Source: Veillonella sp. 3310
GTDB lineage: Bacteria; Bacillota; Negativicutes; Veillonellales; Veillonellaceae
Length of the DNA: 64,000 nt
NCBI RefSeq assembly: GCF_003999875.1
Contig: NZ_RQVJ01000006.1
Coordinates: forward strand, 1 to 64,000
Reading direction: 5' to 3'
Part shown: in pieces, positions 35,433-44,842 of the stretch
Numbering within the stretch: position 1 is the first letter of the stretch
Layout of the letters: every line of letters starts with the position of its first letter
Made by a program: the position numbers and the translations under genes
The notes under the pieces: model-generated
Database searches by the model: none
What the model was told of the DNA's origin: nothing
What the model saw: the letters and a program-made list of their open reading frames with translations, nothing else

Positions 35433-38400
35433 ATGATGCTGGAAGGTGTAAAACATAATAAATTCAATGCACTTACCCCTGAAGTGTTAGAAGAAAACGA
35501 GCAAATATATACAGAAGCACTTGATTATGCTTTTAGCAATAGTAGTATAAAAAATATTGCTATTACCGGCATATATGGTGCTGGAAAAAGTACAGTATGG
35601 AATACCTATGTTCATGAAAAGGAATTAAGAAATATAATTACAGTTTCTTTGGGTAAATATAAAAATAATATTAAAGATGATGACGATAGACTAAAAGAAG
35701 CATCTTCGACGAATGCTTTAAATTCAGGGGTTGATGGTGCTAAAAATAAGTGTAGTAATGAAAATCAAAAAGCAGAGGATATAGGCGATGACAATAGGGT
35801 AGAAAGACAACTCATCAATCAAATATTATCTCAGATAGAATCAAAGAAAATACCACTTAGTAAATATGGTTTTAAATCAAATAAAAGCATCTTTAGCATA
35901 TGCATGGAATCATTGGCATTTCTTTCAATAATTTGCTCAATACTACTTTGGATAATAAAAGATAATTTTATATCGTTTGTTAATGAGTCGTATAAAAATT
36001 TTAATGGCATATCTTTGATGTTTATATGTGCCTTGTTGTTATTTGCACCATTGTTTTATTATTTGTATATATTCAATAGAGGGAACAAATTTAAAATTTC
36101 TAAAATAACATTCAAAGGTGCGGAAGCAAATATTAATGATAATAATAGCGATGAGTCAGTATTAGATAGAGATATTAAAGAGTTGGTTTACTTACTGAGA
36201 AGTTCTGATTCAAAGATTGTTGTTTTTGAAGATTTAGATAGATATGATAATGCGTCCATTTACACAAAGTTAAGAGAGCTGAATTTTCTGTTAAACAAAT
36301 ATGTAAAAGTAAACGATGAAAGGGAAACTCTGATAAGATTTGTATATATGCTTAAGGATAGTTTATTTTACTCTAAAAACAGAACTAAATTCTTCGATTT
36401 CATTTTACCTATAGTCCCTGTGGTAGACTCAAAAACATCAGAAAATGCACTTATTGAACTTTTGAAAAAAGTAGAGAATACCCCTGATAGAAGTTTATTG
36501 ACTGATATTTCTTTATATGTGGATGATATGAGGCTTCTAAAAAACATAGTTAATGAGTATATTGTGTACTCTAAAATTATACCAATAGGAAAGATTGACT
36601 TGGAGAGTAATAAACTATTTGCACTTATTACTTTAAAAAATATATTCCCAAATGAGTTTGATCTTTTGCAGGAAGATAAAGGCTTTATAAGGGCAATATT
36701 TGATGAATTGGAGTCTAATAGGAAAAAAATTGTTAGTAATTTTAAGCAGGATCTAGAGAAAATCGAGGATAATATTAAATTTATAAATAGTAGGATTGCG
36801 AATGATAAGTTTGAAGCAATGGCATTGATGATATCGACTGATGTAAGACCAAATAATAATCAATTTAAAACAATGCCGCAGTTTCTAAAAGATTGGAGTC
36901 AAAACCCTGATAATATTTTTTACATTGAGTATCCAAGCGGTACTGAATGGATTAATTATAATGATTTTTTGAATAAGTATGTTTTAACTGATAATGAAAA
37001 AAAGGTATTAGTTAAAAAATTACCAGAAGATTTTTCTGTTGAAATGAATAAACTTAATTTAGATAGAGAAAAAATAAAAAAGCAGATTAAAGATATTGAA
37101 ATATATAGCTATAAAGAGCTTATATCTAAAATGAACACTGAACAAAGGAATAAATTATTTTCAATTGATGGATTTGATATTGTAGAAAGTCATTATTTTC
37201 CTCTAATTAGATTTTTAATTGTAGACGGATTATTGGATGAAACATATTGGTACTATAAGGGCAACTTTAATGTGGATACATCAAATATATTAAAGAAAAA
37301 TGACATGATCTATATGAAAGGATTAAAGGAAGGTAAAGCTCTAGATATTTTCTTGGATGTTGAAACGCCTAATGAGATAATAAGAAGATTAAAACTATCT
37401 GATTTTAGTCGTTTCAATGTATTGAATAAGAAAGTATTAAATACTTGTTTAGAGCAAAAACAAACTGAAAATGTATTAGCTATTGTTGATTCAGTTGACA
37501 TAAATGACAAGTATAAGGATTTATTAAAAATTTTAAACGAGTTTGACTTAGATATAGTAAGAATCTATTCTAATATGTTATTGAAAAATAATGTGGATAG
37601 CCTTGTTAGAACTTTGGAATTTTGCGAAGATGAAAATATTGATACTTTTAAGAATATACTGATTTCAGTTTTAACAAATAAAACTATAGATTTAGCTAAC
37701 TTAGTAAAATTTAAGGAATATATAGAACAAAATGAGAACATAATATCTTTAATACCTGAAGAAGAGTTTGATGTTTTTGTCGATAATATTCGTTCTGCGA
37801 GCATCGAGTTTGAAGATGTGTCAGAAGCAAATTGTGATAAAGTGAGATTGGCTGGTGTTGAGCAGGTTCATGCATATAAGCTAAACGTTAGAAATTTATT
37901 GTTTATAACTGAAGCGATATTAGAAAAGACTATAAACTATGGTAGTTTGTTAAGTGAGATTTACCACTCTTCTCAGTTATCGTCAAGCAAAGAGTATATT
38001 GAGGATAATTTTTCGATCGTTATATCCGATTATATAGATGAAAACAAGAATGAAAAAAACTATACTAACAGTGAGGAGATACTATTAAGAATTCTTAATT
38101 CTGATATTTCTGATAAATATAAATTAGAGTATGTAGAGAAGAATGAAACAGCAATTTCAAAGTTAACTGATCTACAAGATAACTCTGTAACGACTGGAAT
38201 GCTTGATTGTTTATTACGAAAAAATAAAGTTCAGTTCTGCTCAGATAATATAGCTTCATATTGGAATATGATTGAAAAATATAGTGATGATTTCGTTGAA
38301 TATCTAAATGACAACTTGGATGAAGATAATAATGAAGATATATTAAAAAATAATATTTCTGTCTGTAATACCTTTATAAATAGTTCATTAGTAAGTGATA

Positions 38401-39185
38401 AGGTTTTTGGATTCGTCATAAAATATGCGAATGAACCAATAAGTAATATCAATCATGAACTAACACAAAATAGAGTTAATACTTTAGTTCACCAGAGATT
38501 AATTGAAGTGACAGAAAAGAATATTGAGACATTATGGAATAACTCATATTATGCCGAATTGATTTTGATGGCAGATTATGGTGACGATGTGGCAGAGGAA
38601 CTTGTTATAAATATGCTTTTAAATTATGAGCTTTCTGATGAGTTGATATATGGTTTAGTTAATAGTGATATTGCAGATGGTAATTCTATGAAGCTAATAG
38701 ATTCAATAAAAGATAGTGTCTTAGTTGAAAAGATACATCAAACTAAAAAAACTATCATAGAATATATTATTAAGGGAGATTTATCTTCGGTAAATATTAA
38801 CTATATATGTAAATCCTTTAAGATGTTTGAGTTAAAAGATGAGTTTATAAAGTCATTAGATGATAAAGACAAATTGGAAGATTTGGAAGATGAAAATCTC
38901 AATGAAGTTTTTATGCAATATGTACTAAGCTCACCAGATATCAAATTAAGTACCAAAGTATCTTTGGTGTTAACTAAGATTAAAAATGGATTGAGTGTTA
39001 ATATTCTGAAAGGTTATATATCCTCTGTAAAAGAAATCTCAGAGTTATCTAATGTTTGGGAGAATAAACAGCCTTTGTTGGATGATTCTTATAAGGATAA
39101 AGTGGGACAGGCATTAATAGAATTTGGCTATGTTAAACCACGTAAAAATAAAGGTTATCCTAGAATCATGCTTTCGAGGATATAA
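35433..39185 (+). CDS. YobI-like membrane P-loop NTPase
   Basis: This 1250-residue protein begins NALTPEVLEENEQIYTEALD, the opening seen in the YobI P-loop NTPase family. Walker A is GIYGAGKST (46-54). Two hydrophobic segments (about 157-178 and 192-213) follow a charged, low-complexity spacer. Walker B is KIVVFEDLDRYD (261-272). The rest is a long, mostly helical, Asp/Glu/Asn-rich region, probably an alpha-solenoid sensor, ending in a basic tail. The architecture (NTPase split by a membrane hairpin, then a large helical tail) resembles STAND-like or conflict NTPases, but function is not established. The gene is very AT-rich, sits next to a dead IS and is likely acquired. AGGTG is a weak ribosome site. 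Confidence 0.78.
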   Translation: MMLEGVKHNKFNALTPEVLEENEQIYTEALDYAFSNSSIKNIAITGIYGAGKSTVWNTYVHEKELRNIITVSLGKYKNNIKDDDDRLKEASSTNALNSGVDGAKNKCSNENQKAEDIGDDNRVERQLINQILSQIESKKIPLSKYGFKSNKSIFSICMESLAFLSIICSILLWIIKDNFISFVNESYKNFNGISLMFICALLLFAPLFYYLYIFNRGNKFKISKITFKGAEANINDNNSDESVLDRDIKELVYLLRSSDSKIVVFEDLDRYDNASIYTKLRELNFLLNKYVKVNDERETLIRFVYMLKDSLFYSKNRTKFFDFILPIVPVVDSKTSENALIELLKKVENTPDRSLLTDISLYVDDMRLLKNIVNEYIVYSKIIPIGKIDLESNKLFALITLKNIFPNEFDLLQEDKGFIRAIFDELESNRKKIVSNFKQDLEKIEDNIKFINSRIANDKFEAMALMISTDVRPNNNQFKTMPQFLKDWSQNPDNIFYIEYPSGTEWINYNDFLNKYVLTDNEKKVLVKKLPEDFSVEMNKLNLDREKIKKQIKDIEIYSYKELISKMNTEQRNKLFSIDGFDIVESHYFPLIRFLIVDGLLDETYWYYKGNFNVDTSNILKKNDMIYMKGLKEGKALDIFLDVETPNEIIRRLKLSDFSRFNVLNKKVLNTCLEQKQTENVLAIVDSVDINDKYKDLLKILNEFDLDIVRIYSNMLLKNNVDSLVRTLEFCEDENIDTFKNILISVLTNKTIDLANLVKFKEYIEQNENIISLIPEEEFDVFVDNIRSASIEFEDVSEANCDKVRLAGVEQVHAYKLNVRNLLFITEAILEKTINYGSLLSEIYHSSQLSSSKEYIEDNFSIVISDYIDENKNEKNYTNSEEILLRILNSDISDKYKLEYVEKNETAISKLTDLQDNSVTTGMLDCLLRKNKVQFCSDNIASYWNMIEKYSDDFVEYLNDNLDEDNNEDILKNNISVCNTFINSSLVSDKVFGFVIKYANEPISNINHELTQNRVNTLVHQRLIEVTEKNIETLWNNSYYAELILMADYGDDVAEELVINMLLNYELSDELIYGLVNSDIADGNSMKLIDSIKDSVLVEKIHQTKKTIIEYIIKGDLSSVNINYICKSFKMFELKDEFIKSLDDKDKLEDLEDENLNEVFMQYVLSSPDIKLSTKVSLVLTKIKNGLSVNILKGYISSVKEISELSNVWENKQPLLDDSYKDKVGQALIEFGYVKPRKNKGYPRIMLSRI

Positions 39186-39317
39186 AATAAAACAAAGATA
39201 GATGATTATTTGCTGTAAATAGTTTGTAAGGAGATGGCTATCTCTCTATCTCCTTGCCATATAAATTCCATAGTTCTTTCGTATTTGATAAAGTTCGTCC
39301 ATAGTAGATTTTGTAGA

Positions 39318-39368
39318 AGGGGCTGTAACTAAAATGCAAAAAAGTACATTTTGTTACAGCCCCTTTTT
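39318..39368 (+). terminator. Long hairpin downstream of the NTPase gene
   Basis: AAGGGGCTGTAAC(T)AAAATG pairs with CATTTTGTTACAGCCCCTT (about 19 bp), followed by TTTTATT. It could terminate the NTPase transcript. The GGGGCTGTAAC ends also look like abutting inverted repeats of an insertion sequence or MITE. In the rest of 39186-39982 I find only the minus-strand elements listed separately. Confidence 0.7.
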
Positions 39369-39462
39369 ATTAACTTGAATTTATAATCTAAGTGCAACTA
39401 AAAAAATATACTTTAGAAGGAGGACTATTGCCATCCCTAAAAAGTATATTATAGAACTAAAA

Positions 39463-39491
39463 ACAGCAAATCGTTTTTCGACTTGCTGTTA
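39463..39491 (-). terminator. Terminator downstream of the tRNA-like element
   Basis: On the minus strand AACAGCAAGTCG/CGATTTGCTGTT forms a hairpin followed by TTTTAG, 16 bases beyond the CCA of the tRNA-like element. A second minus-strand hairpin with T7 lies at 39401-39447. Confidence 0.6.
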
Positions 39492-39506
39492 CTAAAATTA
39501 TTTAAT

Positions 39507-39614
39507 TGGTGGGATGCGGGGGATTTGAACCCCCAGCACAAATCTATGTTAAATGTAATTCTTCAATCTATGTTTCTTTTTTCATATGGAGCCATCCCGA
39601 AAAGTGCCGCATCC
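39507..39614 (-). ncRNA. tRNA-like 3' domain with encoded CCA
   Basis: Read on the minus strand, this has a perfect T-arm GGGGGTTCAAATCCCCC (39534-39518), acceptor strand GCATCCC, discriminator A and CCA. The matching 5' acceptor strand GGATGC occurs at 39614-39609, followed by GGCAC that pairs with GTGCT just before the T-arm. An alternative 5' strand, GGGATGG, starts at 39598. There is no recognisable D-arm or anticodon arm. It may be a wrecked tRNA, an attachment-site remnant or a novel tRNA-like RNA. Confidence 0.5.
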
Positions 39615-39638
39615 ATCCATATTTCTTATCATTTCCAT
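39582..39638 (-). CDS. Possible 18-residue peptide ORF
   Basis: Minus-strand ATG with GGGAGGAC upstream encodes MEMIRNMDGCGTFRDGSI. The ribosome site is strong and well spaced, and the ORF runs into the 5' side of the tRNA-like element. It may be a leader peptide or the start of a deleted gene. No homologue is recognised. Confidence 0.35.
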   Translation of the reverse strand: MEMIRNMDGCGTFRDGSI

Positions 39639-39982
39639 AATAAGTCCTCCCTTTAACATGATTTTAAAATCACCAGTTTCGGTAAGTTTCTTTGTTAGGC
39701 TGACAGAAACACATGAAAATAAGATTGAAATTACATGTAACAATACAAAATAATTTCTGAACACTTTTAGTATACTATATTTTGTAATCTATTGCACTAT
39801 CTTCGTAATAGCGGTTTCTCTATTTACCTTTGCATACCCTTTTTCCTGCATATACCTTTCTATGTCAAACTTACGATTATTGACAGCATCATATGTCATT
39901 CATAGTATAATTCATGTATTGTAGATTATTATTGATATAAAGGTAATCTAGGTATGTAATTAAGATATAAAGGAGGGATATA

Positions 39983-40480
39983 GTGAATGATTTAGAAAAT
40001 AAAGAGCTGAAAAAAACAGAGATAATTGTAAAGCTTAGTTATGAGCCTAATTGGCCAACGCGAATAATATTTATTAGATTAATTATTACAATTGTATCCG
40101 CACTCATTATATTTACTGATATTAGTGAAGGAACAAGTTTTTTTAGATCTTTATTTATTTTTTGTTCATCTATCCTTTTTGCGACAATAGGCATTAGTAG
40201 TTTCGGTTGGAAGCAGAAGCTACATAATGTAATTCACTTTGTATTATATATGTATATTACAATTGCGGCTTTGGGGCTATTTAATCTACTGCAAGTTATG
40301 ACAGTAGATGGTAAGGGATATGTTTACTTCAACCCTATGGGGCCGATGCCTTTGATACATGTATCGACTAATGTGTTGTTTTATATCTTAGTGGTTGTAA
40401 TTATATTATTATCATGTATTCAATATGTGAATTCGTATGAACCAGATGTAAGGAACCTAGAAAAAGAGGAGGCGAGATAA
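39983..40480 (+). CDS. Four-helix membrane protein, unknown
   Basis: This 165-residue protein has four hydrophobic segments (about 28-47, 52-70, 79-101, 128-148) and charged ends. The GTG start at 39983 follows AGGAGGG at good distance; the next in-frame ATG is much later. I do not recognise a family. The next gene starts one base after its stop, so the two form an operon. It is AT-rich, like the NTPase region. Confidence 0.7.
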   Translation: MNDLENKELKKTEIIVKLSYEPNWPTRIIFIRLIITIVSALIIFTDISEGTSFFRSLFIFCSSILFATIGISSFGWKQKLHNVIHFVLYMYITIAALGLFNLLQVMTVDGKGYVYFNPMGPMPLIHVSTNVLFYILVVVIILLSCIQYVNSYEPDVRNLEKEEAR

Positions 40481-40481
40481 T

Positions 40482-40856
40482 ATGTTTACATTATTTATTA
40501 TTATAGTCTCGGCTTGTTATTTTGGCGTTGTTTTTGGTGCAATTATTAAATTTAAAGAAAAAAATGTCTGTACTGTATCTACCATTTTGTTTTCCTTTAT
40601 TTTACCATTTGAACATTTTTTTCTATTTCCTAAGCATTATTTTAAAGATAAGAAGAATATTAGCTTGTACAAGCGTATACGTATTGTTTTAACAACCGCA
40701 GAACTACTACCGATTATTATTACTGGATTGGCTGAAACACTAGTTATGAGTGGCTATACACAAGTAGATGAAGAAAAACAACCTCGTGTATTAGAAGGTA
40801 TTGCTAAAAATCAATATGATGAAATATATGGAACCCTGTGTCCTCATTGCGTATAA
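40482..40856 (+). CDS. Small membrane protein with C-terminal CxxC, unknown
   Basis: This 124-residue protein has hydrophobic segments at about 2-24, 30-50 and 65-87, and a soluble tail ending CPHCV. It is translationally linked to the preceding membrane protein (GAGGCGAG before the ATG lies inside that gene's end). The final CxxC might bind metal or be redox active. No family is recognised. A terminator follows after about 100 bases. Confidence 0.65.
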   Translation: MFTLFIIIVSACYFGVVFGAIIKFKEKNVCTVSTILFSFILPFEHFFLFPKHYFKDKKNISLYKRIRIVLTTAELLPIIITGLAETLVMSGYTQVDEEKQPRVLEGIAKNQYDEIYGTLCPHCV

Positions 40857-40960
40857 TGATAGGACATAATCGTGATAAACGGTAGGTTATAGAATAAAAA
40901 GGAACTGTAAAATATAGCTTTAATTAAAATAAAGAAAAGTGACTAAATTGTATAATAATA

Positions 40961-40997
40961 AAAAGCGCTCCAATTAGGAGCGCCTTTTCTTTTTTAC
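40961..40997. terminator. Terminator between the membrane pair and pnp
   Basis: An AAAAGCGCTCC-AATTA-GGAGCGCCTTTT hairpin followed by CTTTTTT, with an A-rich run upstream so it could act in both directions. The remaining bases 40998-41187 hold the pnp promoter. Confidence 0.85.
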
Positions 40998-41109
40998 CCC
41001 AAAGGATAATATAAAGTTAGTTTTGGGAATCATAACCCAATTTGTATTTTTATTGTATAGTTACTGTTATAGAATGTCAATCGTATCTCACTCAGTATCA
41101 CTACTTAAA

Positions 41110-41138
41110 TTGTATTTCCCCTTCTTCTCGTGTATAAT
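41110..41138 (+). promoter_or_regulatory. pnp promoter
   Basis: TTGTAT (41110-41115), 17 bases, extended TG-TATAAT (41133-41138). Confidence 0.7.
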
Positions 41139-41187
41139 AACAACTATAAAGATTTTTAAGGATAAAGAATTAAACAGGAGGCATGGA

Positions 41188-43257
41188 ATGAATCGATTCC
41201 AAATGGAACTTGCTGGTCGCACGTTATCGATTGAAACTGGCGAGTTGGCAAAACAAGCAAGTGGTTCTGCATTAGTACAATATGGTGATACGGTTGTATT
41301 GGTTACAGCAACGGCATCAAAAGAGGCAAAAGACATTGACTTCTTCCCATTAACAGTGGATTATGAAGAAAAAATGTATGCTGTTGGTAGATTCCCAGGT
41401 GGTTTTATTAAACGTGAAGCACGTCCACCAGAGTCTGCTATTTTAAATAGTCGTTTGATTGACCGTCCAATCCGTCCTTTATTCGATAAAGGTAGCCGTA
41501 ATGAAGTACATGTAGTAGCTACTGTATTATCTGTTGATCATGACCATGCACCTGAAATCTGTGCATTGATTGGTGCGTCTGCGGCATTATCCATTTCCGA
41601 TATTCCATGGGCAGGTCCTATTGCGGGCGTGCGCATGGGTCTTGTAGATGGCAATATCGTAGTCAACCCAACTGAAGTACAATTAGAAGCAACTACATTA
41701 AATATGGTTGTAGCTGGTACGAAAGATGCGATTTTGATGGTAGAAGGGGAAGCAAACGAAATTCCTGAAGACATCATCTTAGAAGTAATCATGACAGCTC
41801 ACGAAGAAATCAAAAAAATCGTAGCGTTCCAAGAGTCTATGGTAGCTGAAATTGGACATGCGAAACGCACATTCCCAATTAAAGAAGTAGACCCAGTGGT
41901 AGCAGAAGCAGTTCGTGCCTATGCACATGATAAATTAGATGCAGCTGTACGTTGCGCAGATAAAGTGCAACGTGAAGAGCAACAACAAGCTGTATTCGAA
42001 GAAGTGTTGGCTCATTTTGCTGAACAATTCCCAGAACAAGCGGGTGATATTTACGCTACATTAGAAAAAATGGTGAAAGAAATTGTACGTCATATGATTA
42101 CGGTAGAAAAAATCCGTCCAGATGGCCGTCAATTAGACGAAGTTCGTCCTATTTCTTGTCGTGTTAACGCCTTGCCACGTACTCATGGATCTGGCTTGTT
42201 TACACGTGGTCAAACACAAGTGTTAAACATTTGTACCTTAGCGCCATTATCTGAAAAACAAACTATCGATGGCATTGGTTTAGATACAGAAAAACGCTAC
42301 ATTCATCATTACAATTTCCCATCCTACTCCGTAGGGGAAACTCGTTCCTCTCGTGGTCCTGGACGTCGTGAAATTGGTCATGGTGCATTAGCTGAAAGAG
42401 CATTATTAGCAGTGCTTCCAACAGAAGAAGAATTTCCATATGCTATGCGTTTAGTATCTGAAGTATTAGAATCCAACGGATCTAGCTCTATGGCCAGCGT
42501 ATGTGGTTCCACTTTATCCTTGATGGACGCAGGGGTGCCGATCAAAGCGCCAGTAGCTGGTGTTGCAATGGGTCTTGTCACACAGGATGAACATTACACA
42601 ATCTTAACAGATATTCAAGGTATGGAAGATGCCTTAGGAGACATGGACTTCAAAGTAGCCGGTACTACAAAAGGTGTGACTGCGATCCAAATGGATATTA
42701 AAATTTCCGGTCTATCTCGTGAAATTTTAGAAGAAGCATTAGCACAAGCTCACAAAGGTCGTATGCACATCATGGGTAAAATGATGGAAGCTATCCAAGC
42801 ACCACGTGAAGAAATGTCTAAATGGGCTCCTCGCATTGTAACGATGAAAATTGATCCAGATAAAATCCGTGACGTTATCGGTACAGGCGGTAAAGTCATC
42901 CGTGGCATCATTGAAGAAACTGGTGCTAAAATTGACATCGAAGATGATGGCACAATCTCCATTGCTGCAGTAGAAGCGGAAGCAGCTGAAAAAGCAATCC
43001 AAATCATTACGAACTTGACAAAAGAAGTGGAAGCAGGCGAAGTGTACATGGGTAAAGTCACTCGTTTGATGAACTTCGGTGCTTTCGTAGAAGTATTGCC
43101 AGGTAAAGAAGGTTTGGTTCATATTTCTCAATTAGCAAGAGAACGTGTGGAAAAAGTAGAAGATGTAGTGAATGTAGGCGATGAAATTATGGTCAAAGTT
43201 ATCGAAATTGATGACAAAGGTCGTATTAACTTGTCTCGCAAAGAGCTATTGAAATAA
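41188..43257 (+). CDS. pnp: Polynucleotide phosphorylase
   Basis: This 689-residue phosphorolytic 3'-5' exoribonuclease forms the trimeric ring of RNA decay. Two RNase PH domains (about 12-225 and 300-535) flank a helical domain. They show [22 protein letters not shown] and the second-core [24 protein letters not shown] domain ([13 protein letters not shown], about 560) and an S1 domain (about 620-687) follow. The ATG at 41188 has AGGAGG six bases upstream; longer frames run into the promoter. dut follows after 12 bases. Confidence 0.97.
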   Translation: MNRFQMELAGRTLSIETGELAKQASGSALVQYGDTVVLVTATASKEAKDIDFFPLTVDYEEKMYAVGRFPGGFIKREARPPESAILNSRLIDRPIRPLFDKGSRNEVHVVATVLSVDHDHAPEICALIGASAALSISDIPWAGPIAGVRMGLVDGNIVVNPTEVQLEATTLNMVVAGTKDAILMVEGEANEIPEDIILEVIMTAHEEIKKIVAFQESMVAEIGHAKRTFPIKEVDPVVAEAVRAYAHDKLDAAVRCADKVQREEQQQAVFEEVLAHFAEQFPEQAGDIYATLEKMVKEIVRHMITVEKIRPDGRQLDEVRPISCRVNALPRTHGSGLFTRGQTQVLNICTLAPLSEKQTIDGIGLDTEKRYIHHYNFPSYSVGETRSSRGPGRREIGHGALAERALLAVLPTEEEFPYAMRLVSEVLESNGSSSMASVCGSTLSLMDAGVPIKAPVAGVAMGLVTQDEHYTILTDIQGMEDALGDMDFKVAGTTKGVTAIQMDIKISGLSREILEEALAQAHKGRMHIMGKMMEAIQAPREEMSKWAPRIVTMKIDPDKIRDVIGTGGKVIRGIIEETGAKIDIEDDGTISIAAVEAEAAEKAIQIITNLTKEVEAGEVYMGKVTRLMNFGAFVEVLPGKEGLVHISQLARERVEKVEDVVNVGDEIMVKVIEIDDKGRINLSRKELLK

Positions 43258-43269
43258 TCGAGGTGCACT

Positions 43270-43719
43270 ATGGATATTCGTGGATTTGAAGTAGTGTCTG
43301 CTTTTGAAGGGCAAGGCATCAATTTGCCGAAGCGTAAGACTTCTGAAAGTGCAGGCTATGATATTGAATGTGCAGAATCTGTTGTGGTAGGTCCTAAGGA
43401 AACGGTATTGATTCCTACAGGACTGAAAGCGTTCATGCATTATGATGAATATTTGGCGATCCACGTTCGCTCGAGCATGGCTATTAAACGAGGTTTGATG
43501 CTCACAAATAGTACAGGGATTATTGATTCTGATTACTATAACAATGAAGATAACGAAGGTCATATTATGATTGCTGTGTACAATATCACAGATGCTCCTG
43601 TTGCCTTGGAAAAAGGGGAACGAGTAGCACAAGGTATCTTCTCTAAATACTTACTGACCAATGATGACGATGCGCGCGGTATTCGTACGGGTGGTATCGG
43701 TAGTACAGGCAGTAAATAA
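43270..43719 (+). CDS. dut: dUTP diphosphatase
   Basis: This 149-residue trimeric dUTPase hydrolyses dUTP to dUMP and PPi. All five motifs are visible: AGYDIE (1), RSSMAIKRGL (2), GIIDSDYYNNED (3), GERVAQGIF (4) and RTGGIGSTG (5). It is probably cotranscribed with pnp, 12 bases upstream, with GAGGTG as ribosome site. Confidence 0.95.
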   Translation: MDIRGFEVVSAFEGQGINLPKRKTSESAGYDIECAESVVVGPKETVLIPTGLKAFMHYDEYLAIHVRSSMAIKRGLMLTNSTGIIDSDYYNNEDNEGHIMIAVYNITDAPVALEKGERVAQGIFSKYLLTNDDDARGIRTGGIGSTGSK

Positions 43720-43756
43720 CAACATATACTAGGGAATGTAATAACATTTCTTTCAC

Positions 43757-43800
43757 TAGAGAGTTTTAAGCGGTAGTCTTAGGACTCTCTAGTTTTTTAT
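43757..43800 (+). terminator. Terminator after dut
   Basis: An ACTAGAGAGT/ACTCTCTAGT stem with a loop of about 20 bases, then TTTTT. Confidence 0.8.
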
Positions 43801-43847
43801 GAAACTAGACTTTCATAGAAAATGCTATGACCTATGAGGGGTACACA

Positions 43848-43877
43848 TTGAATTTCATTGTTAAAATGGAGTATAAT
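43848..43877 (+). promoter_or_regulatory. Promoter of the VirK-like gene
   Basis: TTGAAT (43848-43853), 18 bases, TATAAT (43872-43877). Confidence 0.65.
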
Positions 43878-43913
43878 ATAGCTTGATATAGTCTATCCTA
43901 AGGAGGATGTACC

Positions 43914-44831
43914 GTGTTTACATATGCAAAACAACAATGGGAATTAGGTAAAAGAATCTATGGATACCATAGCTGGCGTGAAAAACGACGTATCTTTTTG
44001 TTCACCGCCCGTTCCTATAAAAATAAATCTCAGCTGAAACAATTAGAAGCATATTTTGCAAACTATCGTTGCTATTCTAATTTGCTACAAGATCAAGAAG
44101 GGATTTGGGAGATTATTAACCGTGTATTCTTGTATAAAGAATCCACGGCACAAGAGCGTTTGACATGCATTATGCAACATTTTGATGCGTTACCAAAATA
44201 TTTTACAGATGGCGCGATTCGTGCTTTGTACAGTCCTTCTGAAAGCGGCATTCGAGTATGGCATTCCGAAGAATTAGCTCTAGAAGCTACCTTACAATAT
44301 ATGCCTGGGCAACGTAAAGAAGGATTACTTAGTTTGCTCCTAACCTACGAAGGAGATGGTATTTATCATATCAACTTCCGATTAGGTGTGGATCCATCGG
44401 GACAACCATGTATTTGGGTTGGTACTATTCAGGGATATAAAGAGGGTTTAGATAAGGCGAAAAAGCTAACGAAAAAAATGCATGGCTACCGTCCTAAAAA
44501 CTTTATGTTCTTTTTATTACGCCAATTAGCCACTTGCTTAGGTATTGAGACCTTGTATGCAGTGTCCGACGAAGGGTTCTATACAAATACACATTTAATT
44601 CGTTTCAATCGTCATAAATTAGTGAAATTTGATGACTTCTGGGAAGAATTAGGTGGTCACGTATGGGAGAAAGATTCTAGGTTCTTTGTGATTCCTTTAG
44701 CAGAGGAACGTAAAACTTACGAAACGGCGAAAACACATAAACGAAATATGTATCGCAAACGCTATGAAATGTTAGATACTTTTATAGAAGAAATTCAACA
44801 GCAAGGAAAGACCTTCTTGCACAACCAATAG
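43914..44831 (+). CDS. VirK/YbjX (DUF535) family protein
   Basis: This 305-residue protein matches the DUF535/VirK pattern: an N-terminal region with SHWREKRRI-like text (YHSWREKRRIFLF), a central YHINFRLG and VGTIQGYKEGLDKAKKLTKKMHGYRPKN, and KFDDFWEELGG near the C-terminus. Family members are linked to envelope integrity and antimicrobial-peptide resistance in enteric bacteria; the biochemistry is unknown. The GTG start follows AAGGAGG. It heads a run of short-spaced genes (nrdR, gmhA, hldE, hldD, gmhB). Confidence 0.85.
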   Translation: MFTYAKQQWELGKRIYGYHSWREKRRIFLFTARSYKNKSQLKQLEAYFANYRCYSNLLQDQEGIWEIINRVFLYKESTAQERLTCIMQHFDALPKYFTDGAIRALYSPSESGIRVWHSEELALEATLQYMPGQRKEGLLSLLLTYEGDGIYHINFRLGVDPSGQPCIWVGTIQGYKEGLDKAKKLTKKMHGYRPKNFMFFLLRQLATCLGIETLYAVSDEGFYTNTHLIRFNRHKLVKFDDFWEELGGHVWEKDSRFFVIPLAEERKTYETAKTHKRNMYRKRYEMLDTFIEEIQQQGKTFLHNQ

Positions 44832-44842
44832 GAGGATACGGT

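Noticed and set aside
35411-35437. TTGACA and TATGAT directly overlapping the start of the YobI-like gene
   Set aside because: Spacing is only 15 bases and transcription would begin after the start codon.
39420-39495. Start of an IS630-like transposase (AIPKKYIIELKTAN behind GGAGG)
   Set aside because: Only about 20 codons, no proper start codon, and it overlaps hairpins; too little to claim.
39507-39638. tmRNA gene
   Set aside because: There is a CCA end and T-arm, but no tmRNA 5' domain (GGAUUCGAC-like), no pseudoknots and no tag ending in ALAA.
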